A stretch of DNA of 21,025 bases. Origin: Lachnospiraceae bacterium UBA7589 (GTDB taxonomy: Bacteria; Bacillota; Clostridia; Lachnospirales; Lachnospiraceae). Position numbers and translations under genes: made by a program. Positions 6,679 to 14,721 of the stretch are shown piece by piece (position 1 is the first letter of the stretch; each line of letters starts with the position of its first letter). The notes beneath the pieces were generated by a model, which was not told the DNA's origin, ran no database searches, and saw only the letters and a program-made list of their open reading frames with translations. The stretch lies in NCBI GenBank assembly GCA_002476495.1, contig DLKL01000047.1, positions 22,076-43,100 on the forward strand, written 5' to 3'.

Positions 6679-7827
6679 ATGAAGAAGTGTAAAGAAATAA
6701 TATATTATGTATATTGCGTAACATTGGTTTTTTTAAGCATTATAATCATAGCAAAAACTGGAGCCTTTTCAAGATATGTCATGAGTAAGATACGGGGCGA
6801 ACTCCTTCCGCTTTGTCGGGATTACAAAGGGAATGAAAAATGTATTTTGCAGGGACTTTTTCCTATATTGGCAGTTAATTCGGATGATAATGATACAGAG
6901 GAACCGGTTTTTGCAGAATATAATGTCCAAAAAGCCGATAATACCACAGAATCTTTCTATGAAAAAAACGACGGTGAAGATACCGCGGAGATAATCAATG
7001 AGGAAAAAGAAAGAGAGGTTGCCGTGACGATGGGGATACCGGTGGAAACCGGAATTGTGTATAATTCCGAGGACCTTAAGGATTTTGATTATCTTGTATC
7101 AAATTGTTACATAGTAACAGGCTCTACTACTATTTATCCCGAAGAATTGGATAGCGAGAAGCTTTTAAATATGGACCTTTCCATAGACACATCCACAGAT
7201 AACTATAAGGTATTGATATATCACACCCACGGAAGCGAAAATTATGCAGACAGCAGGGATGGAATAATGGAGGATACCGTAATAGGAATAGGAGATGAGC
7301 TTACCAGGATTCTGGAGGAGGATTATGGTATAAGGGTATATCATGACAGAAATGTGTATGATATGGTAAACGGAAAGCTGGACAGAAACTACGCCTATGA
7401 TTTGTCAAGGGAGGCTATAGACAAAATATTGGAGGAATATCCTTCTATTGAAGTAGTAATAGATTTGCACAGGGATGGAGTAGGAGAAGATGTACACCTT
7501 ATCACTGATATAGATGGAAGGTCTACAGCTAAAATAATGTTTGTTAACGGAATAAGCAGATTGAATGTCAACGGAGATATAGAAGAAATGAAAAATCCAA
7601 ACAAAACCGGTAATCTGGCGTTTAGCCTTCAGCTGCTGCTGGAGGGAAAAAAGCTTTATGGAGATTTTATGAGAAATATTTATGTTACCGGATATTGTTA
7701 TAATCTGGATGTCATGGAAAAATCTGTTTTAATTGAGGTGGGTGCCCAGACAAATACGGTTCAGGAGGCAAAAAATGCAATGATTCCTCTTGCTTCCATC
7801 TTATATAAGGTTTTAAGTGAAAAATGA
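6679..7827 (+). CDS. spoIIP: Stage II sporulation protein P (peptidoglycan amidase)
   Basis: SpoIIP is the membrane-anchored N-acetylmuramoyl-L-alanine amidase/endopeptidase that, with SpoIID and SpoIIM, thins septal peptidoglycan and drives engulfment of the forespore. The 382-residue protein has one N-terminal membrane helix (about 8-27), an acidic low-complexity linker (about 70-120) and a C-terminal amidase_3-like domain. Visible zinc or catalytic motifs are YHTHGSE (His182, His184, Glu187), DLHRD (262-266) and IEVGAQTNT (Glu353). It follows gpr after 25 bases, the same order as in B. subtilis. No Shine-Dalgarno sequence is visible within 15 bases of ATG 6679, whose upstream sequence is almost entirely A/T. 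The start is nevertheless supported because it places the anchor helix right at the N-terminus. Confidence 0.94.
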   Translation: MKKCKEIIYYVYCVTLVFLSIIIIAKTGAFSRYVMSKIRGELLPLCRDYKGNEKCILQGLFPILAVNSDDNDTEEPVFAEYNVQKADNTTESFYEKNDGEDTAEIINEEKEREVAVTMGIPVETGIVYNSEDLKDFDYLVSNCYIVTGSTTIYPEELDSEKLLNMDLSIDTSTDNYKVLIYHTHGSENYADSRDGIMEDTVIGIGDELTRILEEDYGIRVYHDRNVYDMVNGKLDRNYAYDLSREAIDKILEEYPSIEVVIDLHRDGVGEDVHLITDIDGRSTAKIMFVNGISRLNVNGDIEEMKNPNKTGNLAFSLQLLLEGKKLYGDFMRNIYVTGYCYNLDVMEKSVLIEVGAQTNTVQEAKNAMIPLASILYKVLSEK

Positions 7828-7857
7828 TTGTCACACATAAAACAAATGTGATATACT
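7828..7857 (+). promoter_or_regulatory. Sigma-A-type promoter before lepA
   Basis: TTGTCA (7828-7833), starting right after the spoIIP stop, and TATACT (7852-7857) are separated by 18 bases; each differs from the consensus at one position. It would let lepA and hemW be expressed during growth independently of the sporulation genes. A short inverted repeat, CACAT (7834-7838) with ATGTG (7846-7850), lies in the spacer. Confidence 0.6.
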
Positions 7858-7893
7858 TTTAATAAATATGTGTACAGTAGTGAGGAAAAAAAG

Positions 7894-9708
7894 ATGGCCC
7901 ATTTAGACCAGAATAAGATAAGAAATTTTTGTATAATTGCCCATATAGATCATGGAAAATCTACGCTGGCAGACAGAATAATAGAAAAAACAGGACTTCT
8001 TACAAGCAGGGAAATGCAGAATCAGGTTCTTGATAATATGGATCTTGAGAGAGAACGGGGAATAACCATAAAGGCCCAGTCTGTCCGTATAATATACAAG
8101 GCAAATGATGGTGAAGAATATATATTTAATCTTATTGATACACCGGGACATGTGGATTTTAATTACGAAGTATCAAGAAGCCTGGCTGCCTGCGAGGGAG
8201 CAATATTGGTTGTAGATGCGGCTCAGGGAATTGAGGCACAGACCCTTGCCAATGTGTATCTTGCAGTGGATCATAACCTTGATGTTATGCCGGTTATTAA
8301 CAAAATAGATCTTCCGTCTGCAGATCCACAGAGAGTTATTAATGAGATAGAGGATGTTATTGGGATAGAAGCCCAGGATGCACCTCTTATTTCTGCTAAG
8401 AACGGAATCAATATAGAGGAGGTTCTGGAACAGATAGTTACCAAAATCCCAGCTCCCTCGGGAAATCCGGAAGCACCGCTTAAGGCACTTATTTTTGACA
8501 GCCTTTATGATTCCTATAAGGGAGTAATTATATTTTGCAGGATTTTTGATGGATATGTAAAAAAAGGAACAAGAATCAAAATGATGGCAACCGGGGCTCT
8601 GGCTGAGGTGGTATCTGTTGGAATATTTGGTGCAGGACAGTTTATACCTTGTGATGAGCTTTCGGCAGGTATGGTAGGATATATTACTGCCAGTTTGAAA
8701 AATGTTAAGGATACTACGGTGGGAGATACTGTTACAGATGCGGATAACCCATGCGATAAGCCCTTAGAAGGATATAAAAAGGTAAATCCTATGGTGTATT
8801 GTGGAATGTACCCGGCAGATGGAGCAAAATATCCGGATTTGAGGGATGCTCTTGAAAAATTGCAGCTTAATGATGCTTCCCTGAGCTTTGAACCGGAGAC
8901 ATCTATTGCCCTGGGATTTGGATTCAGATGTGGATTTCTTGGGCTTTTGCACCTTGAGATTATTCAGGAGAGACTGGAAAGAGAATATAATCTTGATCTG
9001 GTTACAACGGCACCGGGAGTTATTTATAAAGTACATAAAACAGACGGTGAGGTCATTTCTCTTACAAACCCCTCAAATCTGCCTGACCCTTCTACCATTG
9101 ATTACATGGAAGAACCCTTTGTGTCTGCAGAAATTATGGTTACTACAGAGTATGTGGGTGCTATTATGCAGCTTTGCCAGGAAAGAAGAGGCGTATACAA
9201 GAGCATGGAATATATAGAGACAACCAGAGCCCTTCTCAAATATGATTTACCGCTTAACGAAATTATATATGATTTCTTTGATGCATTGAAATCCCGCTCA
9301 AGGGGATATGCATCCTTTGACTATGAATTTAAAGGCTACGTCAGATCGGAGCTGGTTAAGCTTGATATATTAATCAACAAGGAAGAAGTAGATGCACTTT
9401 CATTCATTCTTCATAAGGATACAGCTTATGAACGGGGAAGAAAAATGTGTGAGAAGCTCAAGGAGGAAATTCCGAGACATTTGTTTGAAATACCTATACA
9501 GGCGGCTATAGGAAGCAAGGTTATTGCCAGGGAAACAGTCAAAGCAATGAGAAAAGATGTCCTGGCAAAATGCTATGGCGGCGATATAACAAGAAAGAGA
9601 AAGCTTTTGGAAAAGCAAAAGGAAGGAAAAAAGAGAATGCGCCAGGTGGGCAATGTAGAAATACCACAAAAGGCATTTATGAGTGTATTAAAATTAGATG
9701 AGGAGTAA
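7894..9708 (+). CDS. lepA: Elongation factor 4 (LepA), ribosome-associated GTPase
   Basis: LepA is a translational GTPase related to EF-G that acts on stalled or mis-translocated ribosomes and in ribosome assembly. The 604-residue protein, normal for the family, has G1 AHIDHGKST (16-24), the switch I region RERGITIKAQSV, G3 DTPGH, and G4 NKID. These are followed by the EF-G-like domains and the LepA-specific C-terminal part containing GGDITRKRKLLEKQKEGKKR. I chose ATG 7894 because GAGG (7882-7885) is 8 bases upstream and the product then begins close to the conserved IRNFCIIAH block. An in-frame GTG at 7870 would include that ribosome site within the gene. hemW begins six bases after the stop, as in B. 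subtilis. Confidence 0.97.
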   Translation: MAHLDQNKIRNFCIIAHIDHGKSTLADRIIEKTGLLTSREMQNQVLDNMDLERERGITIKAQSVRIIYKANDGEEYIFNLIDTPGHVDFNYEVSRSLAACEGAILVVDAAQGIEAQTLANVYLAVDHNLDVMPVINKIDLPSADPQRVINEIEDVIGIEAQDAPLISAKNGINIEEVLEQIVTKIPAPSGNPEAPLKALIFDSLYDSYKGVIIFCRIFDGYVKKGTRIKMMATGALAEVVSVGIFGAGQFIPCDELSAGMVGYITASLKNVKDTTVGDTVTDADNPCDKPLEGYKKVNPMVYCGMYPADGAKYPDLRDALEKLQLNDASLSFEPETSIALGFGFRCGFLGLLHLEIIQERLEREYNLDLVTTAPGVIYKVHKTDGEVISLTNPSNLPDPSTIDYMEEPFVSAEIMVTTEYVGAIMQLCQERRGVYKSMEYIETTRALLKYDLPLNEIIYDFFDALKSRSRGYASFDYEFKGYVRSELVKLDILINKEEVDALSFILHKDTAYERGRKMCEKLKEEIPRHLFEIPIQAAIGSKVIARETVKAMRKDVLAKCYGGDITRKRKLLEKQKEGKKRMRQVGNVEIPQKAFMSVLKLDEE

Positions 9709-9714
9709 TTACCA

Positions 9715-10917
9715 ATGAAAAAATATGTGAGCTTATATGTCCATATACCGTTTTGTGCCCTGAAATGCAAATATTGTGATTTTTTGTCCTTTGATGGGGA
9801 GAGCTATGGTACTATGCTTAGATATGTAGACTCACTGTGCCAGGAAATAAAGCTCTATGCACCATTGGCTTCGGAATATACAGTGCGCACGGTTTTCATA
9901 GGCGGTGGAACACCATCCCTTTTGGACGAAGGACTTATAACTAATATAATGGCATTTATAAGGAAGACATTTACCCTTGAAAAGGATGCAGAGATTACTA
10001 TAGAGGCCAATCCGGGAACCTTAAGACATCAGAAGCTGAATGGTTATAAGGCAGCGGGGATAAACAGGTTAAGCATAGGACTGCAGTCGGCAGATGATGA
10101 TATGCTTAAAAAACTCGGGCGTATACATAATTATGATCAATTCGTTGCAACTTTTAAGGCGGCCAGAAGAGCCGGCTTTAATAATATTAATATTGATGTA
10201 ATGTCGGGATTACCCGGACAAACCATACATTCATATGTAGATACCTTGTCCAGGGTTATTGATTTTGGACCGGAGCATATTTCGGCATATTCTCTTTCTA
10301 TAGAAGAAGGAACTCCATTTTCAAAGGATAAGGAAATATTGGATTCTCTTCCTACAGAGATGATTGACAGGAGAATGTATGACATAACCAAACAACTTCT
10401 GGCAGCCAACGGTTATGACAGGTACGAGATTTCCAATTATGCAAGATCCGGATATGAGTGCAAACATAATATGGTATATTGGACTGGGGGAGAGTATATA
10501 GGATTTGGACTTGGTGCATCATCATATTTTCAGGGTAAGCGCTTTAATAATATCAGGGATATTCTTTCGTATATTGATATTATGGAGGATACCTCCAACA
10601 AATTTGCCGAGACCGATAATATGGAGCTCCTTTATAACGATGTTACAAGAAAGTTAAGAGAAAATGTGACTCCGATATATATTGATTCCCGAATGGAGGA
10701 GTTTATGTTTCTTGGTTTGAGAATGACGTGCGGGATAAGCAGAACAGACTTTGAAGAGCGTTTCAAAAAGGATATTTATGAGGTATACGGACCTGTACTT
10801 AACAAATATATAGATCAGGGGCTTATGGCAACCTATGAAGATAGGATATATTTAACCGATCAGGGCATAGATGTGAGTAATATGGTGTTGGCGGATTTTA
10901 TTCTGGATAAAAATTAA
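9715..10917 (+). CDS. hemW: HemW, radical-SAM haem chaperone
   Basis: HemW is a radical-SAM protein related to the oxygen-independent coproporphyrinogen III oxidase HemN; known members bind haem and deliver it rather than performing the oxidase reaction. The 400-residue product has the cluster motif CALKCKYC (Cys14, Cys18, Cys21), the glycine motif GGGTPS, IEANPGT, and the HemN-type C-terminal domain (about 280-390) with FMFLGLRM. The three cysteines are followed directly by Asp-Phe; HemW proteins have CxxxCxxCxF and lack the fourth cysteine of true HemN (CxxxCxxCxC). ATG 9715 is preceded by GAGGAG (9700-9705) inside the end of lepA, so the genes are coupled. Databases often list such proteins as coproporphyrinogen III oxidase; the motif favours HemW. 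Confidence 0.93.
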   Translation: MKKYVSLYVHIPFCALKCKYCDFLSFDGESYGTMLRYVDSLCQEIKLYAPLASEYTVRTVFIGGGTPSLLDEGLITNIMAFIRKTFTLEKDAEITIEANPGTLRHQKLNGYKAAGINRLSIGLQSADDDMLKKLGRIHNYDQFVATFKAARRAGFNNINIDVMSGLPGQTIHSYVDTLSRVIDFGPEHISAYSLSIEEGTPFSKDKEILDSLPTEMIDRRMYDITKQLLAANGYDRYEISNYARSGYECKHNMVYWTGGEYIGFGLGASSYFQGKRFNNIRDILSYIDIMEDTSNKFAETDNMELLYNDVTRKLRENVTPIYIDSRMEEFMFLGLRMTCGISRTDFEERFKKDIYEVYGPVLNKYIDQGLMATYEDRIYLTDQGIDVSNMVLADFILDKN

Positions 10918-10965
10918 ATATTGTATTATGTTCACAAAAAATTCTTAAAATTCTTATAGTTTCCC

Positions 10966-10994
10966 TTGACAAACAATATATGTGGTGGTAGATT
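10966..10994 (+). promoter_or_regulatory. Housekeeping promoter of the hrcA-grpE-dnaK operon
   Basis: A perfect TTGACA (10966-10971) is followed after 17 bases by TAGATT (10989-10994), preceded by TGG, which makes an extended -10 (TGnTAGATT). Transcription would start near 11001, just before the CIRCE element, the classic arrangement for HrcA-repressed class I heat-shock operons. Confidence 0.8.
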
Positions 10995-11005
10995 ATCAAT
11001 AGAGA

Positions 11006-11032
11006 TTAGCACTCATACTAATTGAGTGCTAA
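11006..11032 (+). promoter_or_regulatory. CIRCE operator for the HrcA repressor
   Basis: TTAGCACTC (11006-11014), nine spacer bases, then GAGTGCTAA (11024-11032) is a perfect match to the CIRCE inverted repeat TTAGCACTC-N9-GAGTGCTAA. It sits between the predicted start of transcription and the hrcA ribosome site (AAAGGAG, 11041-11047), so HrcA represses its own operon here. As known for Gram-positive bacteria, GroEL keeps HrcA active until misfolded protein titrates it. Confidence 0.97.
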
Positions 11033-11054
11033 TAACTAACAAAGGAGTGATGGA

Positions 11055-12101
11055 ATGGAGCTGGATGAGCGAAAGACTAAAATTCTTAAAGCCATTATAG
11101 CAAATTACCTTGAAACCGGTGAACCGGTGGGGTCACGTACAATTTCAAAATATACTGATTTGAATTTAAGCTCTGCTACCATAAGAAATGAAATGGCAGA
11201 TTTGGAGGAGCTGGGGTATATTGTTCAGCCACATACCTCTGCAGGACGAATTCCTACGGACAAGGGATATAGATTCTATGTAGACAGTCTCATGGAAGAG
11301 AAGGAAGAGGTTGAAGAGGTAAAGGGCTCATTGCTTGAGAGAGTTGACAGGATGGAACTTCTTCTTAAGCAGGTTGCAAAGGTGCTAGCGTATAATACTA
11401 ACTATGCAACTATGGTTACTGCCCCCAACTATAATAAGACAGTTAAGTTTATTCAGTTGTCCCAGGTGGATATAGACAATCTTTTAGCTGTAATTGTAGT
11501 AGATGGCAATATAGTCAAGAACCAGCTTATTCATGTAGATGCCCAGCTTGATAATGAGGATGTATTAAAGTTTAACATTCTTCTTAATACTTTTTTACAG
11601 GGCGCCAGTCTGGAGGATATTAATATTGAGATGATTCACACAATGAAAAATCAGGCTGGAGAATATGAGGAAATTCTTGATCAGATATTTAAAGGCATTG
11701 TGGAAGCAATACATGAGGCCAAGAAATTAGAGATATATACAAGCGGTGCTACTAATATTCTGAAGTATCCAGAGCTGGGAGATATATCAAAAACCAGTGA
11801 ACTTTTAGAAAAATTTGAAGACAAATCGGAACTTTCGCATTTGTTGGAGGAGACTGTAGCAAGGGACGAGAGCAACACAGGTATTCAGGTATATATCGGT
11901 GATGAAACTCCGGTGCAGAACATGCAGGATTGCTCTTTGGTCACCGCAACCTACAAAATGCCTGAGGGAGCAACGGGAACTATAGGAATTATCGGTCCCA
12001 AAAGGATGGATTATAAAAAGGTTGTAGGTACATTGAAGAATCTGACAGTAGAATTAGATGATATATTTAAGAAAGGTAAAGGGGTGAACAGCGATGGCTG
12101 A
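11055..12101 (+). CDS. hrcA: Heat-inducible transcription repressor HrcA
   Basis: HrcA binds CIRCE and represses class I heat-shock genes. The 348-residue product has an N-terminal winged-helix domain (about 1-75) that begins ELDERKTKILKAIIANYLETGEPVGSRT and includes the recognition region LSSATIRNEMADLEELGYI. A GAF-like dimerisation domain and the C-terminal segment with GTIGIIGPKRMDYKKVVG follow. ATG 11055 has AAAGGAG 7 bases upstream; an ATG at 11050 is in another frame. The gene stands first in the operon directly behind the perfect CIRCE, so it is autoregulated. Its last eight bases overlap the start of grpE (ATGGCTGA), indicating translational coupling. Confidence 0.97.
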   Translation: MELDERKTKILKAIIANYLETGEPVGSRTISKYTDLNLSSATIRNEMADLEELGYIVQPHTSAGRIPTDKGYRFYVDSLMEEKEEVEEVKGSLLERVDRMELLLKQVAKVLAYNTNYATMVTAPNYNKTVKFIQLSQVDIDNLLAVIVVDGNIVKNQLIHVDAQLDNEDVLKFNILLNTFLQGASLEDINIEMIHTMKNQAGEYEEILDQIFKGIVEAIHEAKKLEIYTSGATNILKYPELGDISKTSELLEKFEDKSELSHLLEETVARDESNTGIQVYIGDETPVQNMQDCSLVTATYKMPEGATGTIGIIGPKRMDYKKVVGTLKNLTVELDDIFKKGKGVNSDG

Positions 12102-12732
12102 AAAGCAGATGAAAAAGACAAGTGCCGATGAGGTTACGGAGGATATCAGAGTTGAAGATACCCCCGTTAATGAGGGTACTGAGGTTGCTATAAATCAGGA
12201 AGAAAATGTAAGCGAAGAAAAAGCAGAAGAGGCTAAACCGAAGCCTGTTCCAAAAGGAAGCAGACGAGGCAGTAAATCTCTTATGATTGAGCTTGAAAAG
12301 ACAAAGGAACTTGCAAAGGACAATGAAGAAAAATACAAACGACTTCTGGCAGAATTCGAGAATGCAAGGCAGAGAAATGAAAAAGAATCAAAGAAAATGT
12401 ATGATATAGGTGCCAAGGAGGTTCTTGAAAAGCTTTTGCCGGTTGTAGATAACTTCGAGAGAGCTCTGGCAAGTGTTCCGGAGGAAGACAGGAACAGAAG
12501 CTTTGAACAGGGTGTTGATATGATTTACAAGCAGCTTATCTCGTCTCTTGAAGGAGTTGGAGTTGTAGCAATGAATGCACAGGGAAAGGAATTTAATCCT
12601 GACCTGCATAATGCAGTAATCCATATTGAGGATGATTCCTTTGGTGAAAATGTTGTAGCAGAGGAGATGCAAAAAGGTTATATGTACAAGGACCAGGTTT
12701 TAAGACACAGCATGGTCAAGGTTGCAAATTAA
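12094..12732 (+). CDS. grpE: GrpE, nucleotide exchange factor of DnaK
   Basis: GrpE dimers exchange ADP for ATP on DnaK and act as its thermosensor. The 212-residue protein has a charged, disordered N-terminal tail (about 1-60, rich in Glu, Lys and Pro) and a long coiled coil (about 60-115) containing the family motif AEFENARQRNEKE. The globular beta domain includes LPVVDNFERAL and the C-terminal VVAEEMQKGYMYKDQVLRHSMVKV. AAAGGGG (12078-12084) stands 9 bases before ATG 12094, within the end of hrcA. It is the second gene of the CIRCE-controlled operon and is followed after 36 bases by dnaK. Confidence 0.97.
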   Translation: MAEKQMKKTSADEVTEDIRVEDTPVNEGTEVAINQEENVSEEKAEEAKPKPVPKGSRRGSKSLMIELEKTKELAKDNEEKYKRLLAEFENARQRNEKESKKMYDIGAKEVLEKLLPVVDNFERALASVPEEDRNRSFEQGVDMIYKQLISSLEGVGVVAMNAQGKEFNPDLHNAVIHIEDDSFGENVVAEEMQKGYMYKDQVLRHSMVKVAN

Positions 12733-12768
12733 ACCATTTATTATAAAGAATTATAGGAGGAAATAAAA

Positions 12769-14616
12769 ATGGGTAAGATTATAGGTATTGATTTAGGAAC
12801 AACAAATTCATGTGTAGCTGTTATGGAAGGTGGTAAGCCTGTTGTTATTACAAATGCAGAGGGCTCAAGAACAACACCATCAGTTGTAGCTTTTACAAAA
12901 TCAGGTGAGAGAGTTGTAGGAGATGCGGCAAAGCGTCAGGCAGTTACCAATGCAGATAAGACAATTGCATCAATTAAGAGACATATGGGTTCTGATTATA
13001 AGGTTGAAATTGATGGCAAAAAGTATTCACCACAGGAGATTTCAGCAATGATTCTTCAGAAACTTAAGTCAGATGCAGAGGCTTATATTGGTGAGAAGGT
13101 AACTGAGGCTGTTATTACAGTTCCTGCGTACTTTACTGATTCACAAAGACAGGCAACAAAGGATGCAGGTAAGATTGCAGGTCTTGATGTTAAGCGTATT
13201 ATAAATGAGCCTACAGCAGCGGCTCTTTCATATGGACTTGACAATGAAGAGGAACAGAAGATTATGGTTTATGACCTTGGTGGTGGTACATTTGATGTGT
13301 CCATCATTGAGATTGGTGACGGAGTTATTGAGGTTCTTGCAACTGCCGGCGATAATAAGCTGGGTGGTGATGATTTTGATAATGCAATTACAGAATATAT
13401 GTTAGCCGAGTTTAAGAAAAAAGAGGGAGTAGACCTCTCGACTGATAAGATGGCTATGCAGAGACTTAAGGAAGCTGCCGAAAAGGCTAAGAAGGAGCTT
13501 TCATCGTCAACAACAACTAATATTAACCTTCCGTTCATTACTGCAACAGCAGAGGGTCCAAAGCATTTTGATATGGATCTTACAAGGGCTAAGTTTGATG
13601 AGCTTACCGCACATCTTGTAGACAGAACCAAAACTCCTGTTCAGACTGCCCTTAAGGATGCAGGAATGACAGCTTCAGAGCTTGATAAGGTTCTCCTTGT
13701 TGGTGGTTCAACACGTATTATAGCTGTTCAGGATATGGTTAAGAAGTTAACAGGAAAGGAACCATTCAAGGGAATTAACCCTGATGAGTGCGTTGCAATC
13801 GGTGCATCTATCCAGGGTGGTAAGCTTGCCGGAGATGCCGGTGCAGGTGAAATCCTTCTGCTTGATGTTACCCCACTTACACTTTCTATTGAGACAATGG
13901 GTGGTATAGCTACTCACCTTATTGAGAGAAATACAACAATTCCTACCAATAAGAGCCAGATTTTCTCAACTGCACAGGATAATCAGGATGCCGTAGATAT
14001 TAACATCGTACAGGGAGAGAGAGAGTTTGCAAGGGATAATAAGTCTTTAGGAAGATTCAGACTTGATGGTATTGCTCCTGCAAGACGTGGTGTTCCTCAG
14101 ATTGAAGTTACCTTTGATATAGATGCCAATGGTATTGTTAATGTATCGGCAAAGGATCTTGGAACAGGAAGAGAGCAGCATATTACAATCACATCAGGTA
14201 CATCACTTTCTGATGAGGATATCGAAAGAGCTGTTAAGGAAGCAGCTGAATATGAAGCTGCAGATAAGAAGCGTAAGGAAGCAATAGAAGTAAGAAATGA
14301 TGCTGATGCTATGGTATTCCAGACAGAGAGAGCACTTTCAGATGTAGGTGATAAGCTTTCGGCAGCAGATAAGAGCAAGGTTGAAGAGGATCTTAAGGCT
14401 CTTAAGGAGATTATTGAGGGAACAGATCCTGAAGCTATGACTGATTATGATGTAGAGAAGATTAAGGCAGGCAAGGAAACCCTTATGAACAGTGCCCAGG
14501 CGCTTTTCTCAAAGCTTTATGAGCAGAACGGTCCGGGTGCGAATGCCGGAACCGGTACAGGAACTCCTGATTTCTCCGATTCAGATGTAGTTGATGCTGA
14601 TTACAAAGAAATTTAA
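12769..14616 (+). CDS. dnaK: Molecular chaperone DnaK (Hsp70)
   Basis: DnaK is the ATP-driven Hsp70 that binds exposed hydrophobic segments of unfolded proteins, working with DnaJ and GrpE. The 615-residue product has the actin-fold ATPase domain (about 1-370; IGIDLGTTNS near the N-terminus, DLGGGTFDVS from 169, VGGSTRI), the linker LLLDVTPLTLSIET, the substrate-binding beta domain and the helical lid, ending in a Gly/Ala-rich tail and VVDADYKEI. Its short length relative to Gram-negative DnaK fits the Gram-positive form, which lacks a segment in the ATPase domain. The full AGGAGG (12755-12760) 8 bases before ATG 12769 is the strongest ribosome site here, and codon choice is more regular than in the neighbouring genes (many CGT and GGT), as expected for a very highly expressed protein. 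Confidence 0.98.
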   Translation: MGKIIGIDLGTTNSCVAVMEGGKPVVITNAEGSRTTPSVVAFTKSGERVVGDAAKRQAVTNADKTIASIKRHMGSDYKVEIDGKKYSPQEISAMILQKLKSDAEAYIGEKVTEAVITVPAYFTDSQRQATKDAGKIAGLDVKRIINEPTAAALSYGLDNEEEQKIMVYDLGGGTFDVSIIEIGDGVIEVLATAGDNKLGGDDFDNAITEYMLAEFKKKEGVDLSTDKMAMQRLKEAAEKAKKELSSSTTTNINLPFITATAEGPKHFDMDLTRAKFDELTAHLVDRTKTPVQTALKDAGMTASELDKVLLVGGSTRIIAVQDMVKKLTGKEPFKGINPDECVAIGASIQGGKLAGDAGAGEILLLDVTPLTLSIETMGGIATHLIERNTTIPTNKSQIFSTAQDNQDAVDINIVQGEREFARDNKSLGRFRLDGIAPARRGVPQIEVTFDIDANGIVNVSAKDLGTGREQHITITSGTSLSDEDIERAVKEAAEYEAADKKRKEAIEVRNDADAMVFQTERALSDVGDKLSAADKSKVEEDLKALKEIIEGTDPEAMTDYDVEKIKAGKETLMNSAQALFSKLYEQNGPGANAGTGTGTPDFSDSDVVDADYKEI

Positions 14617-14631
14617 TTGATATTTTGTAAT

Positions 14632-14664
14632 TACCATAGTGGCACATAAGGTGTCACTATGGTA
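14632..14664 (+). promoter_or_regulatory. 14-bp RNA hairpin between dnaK and dnaJ
   Basis: TACCATAGTGGCAC (14632-14645) pairs with GTGTCACTATGGTA (14651-14664): 14 pairs, of which one is G-U, around a 5-base loop (ATAAG). The sequence after it (TATTATATG) has no U-tract, so it is not a typical intrinsic terminator. It more likely stabilises or marks the 3' end of processed hrcA-grpE-dnaK mRNA, or partly attenuates transcription into dnaJ. Confidence 0.75.
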
Positions 14665-14721
14665 TATTATATGATTGTAAATCAAGATAAACCGTAAACA
14701 ATATAGTAAGGGTGAATGCAT

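Noticed and set aside
7834..7850. CACAT/ATGTG inverted repeat in the lepA promoter as an operator or terminator
   Set aside because: A 5-bp stem in AT-rich DNA is expected by chance, has no U-tract of its own and fits no repressor site I know.
10918..10965. Terminator after hemW
   Set aside because: There are direct repeats (AAATTCTTA-like) but no stem that pairs, so no terminator can be supported.
14675..14707. TTGTAA and TATAGT upstream of dnaJ as a dnaJ promoter
   Set aside because: The spacer is 21 bases, too long for sigma-A, and the -35 is weak.
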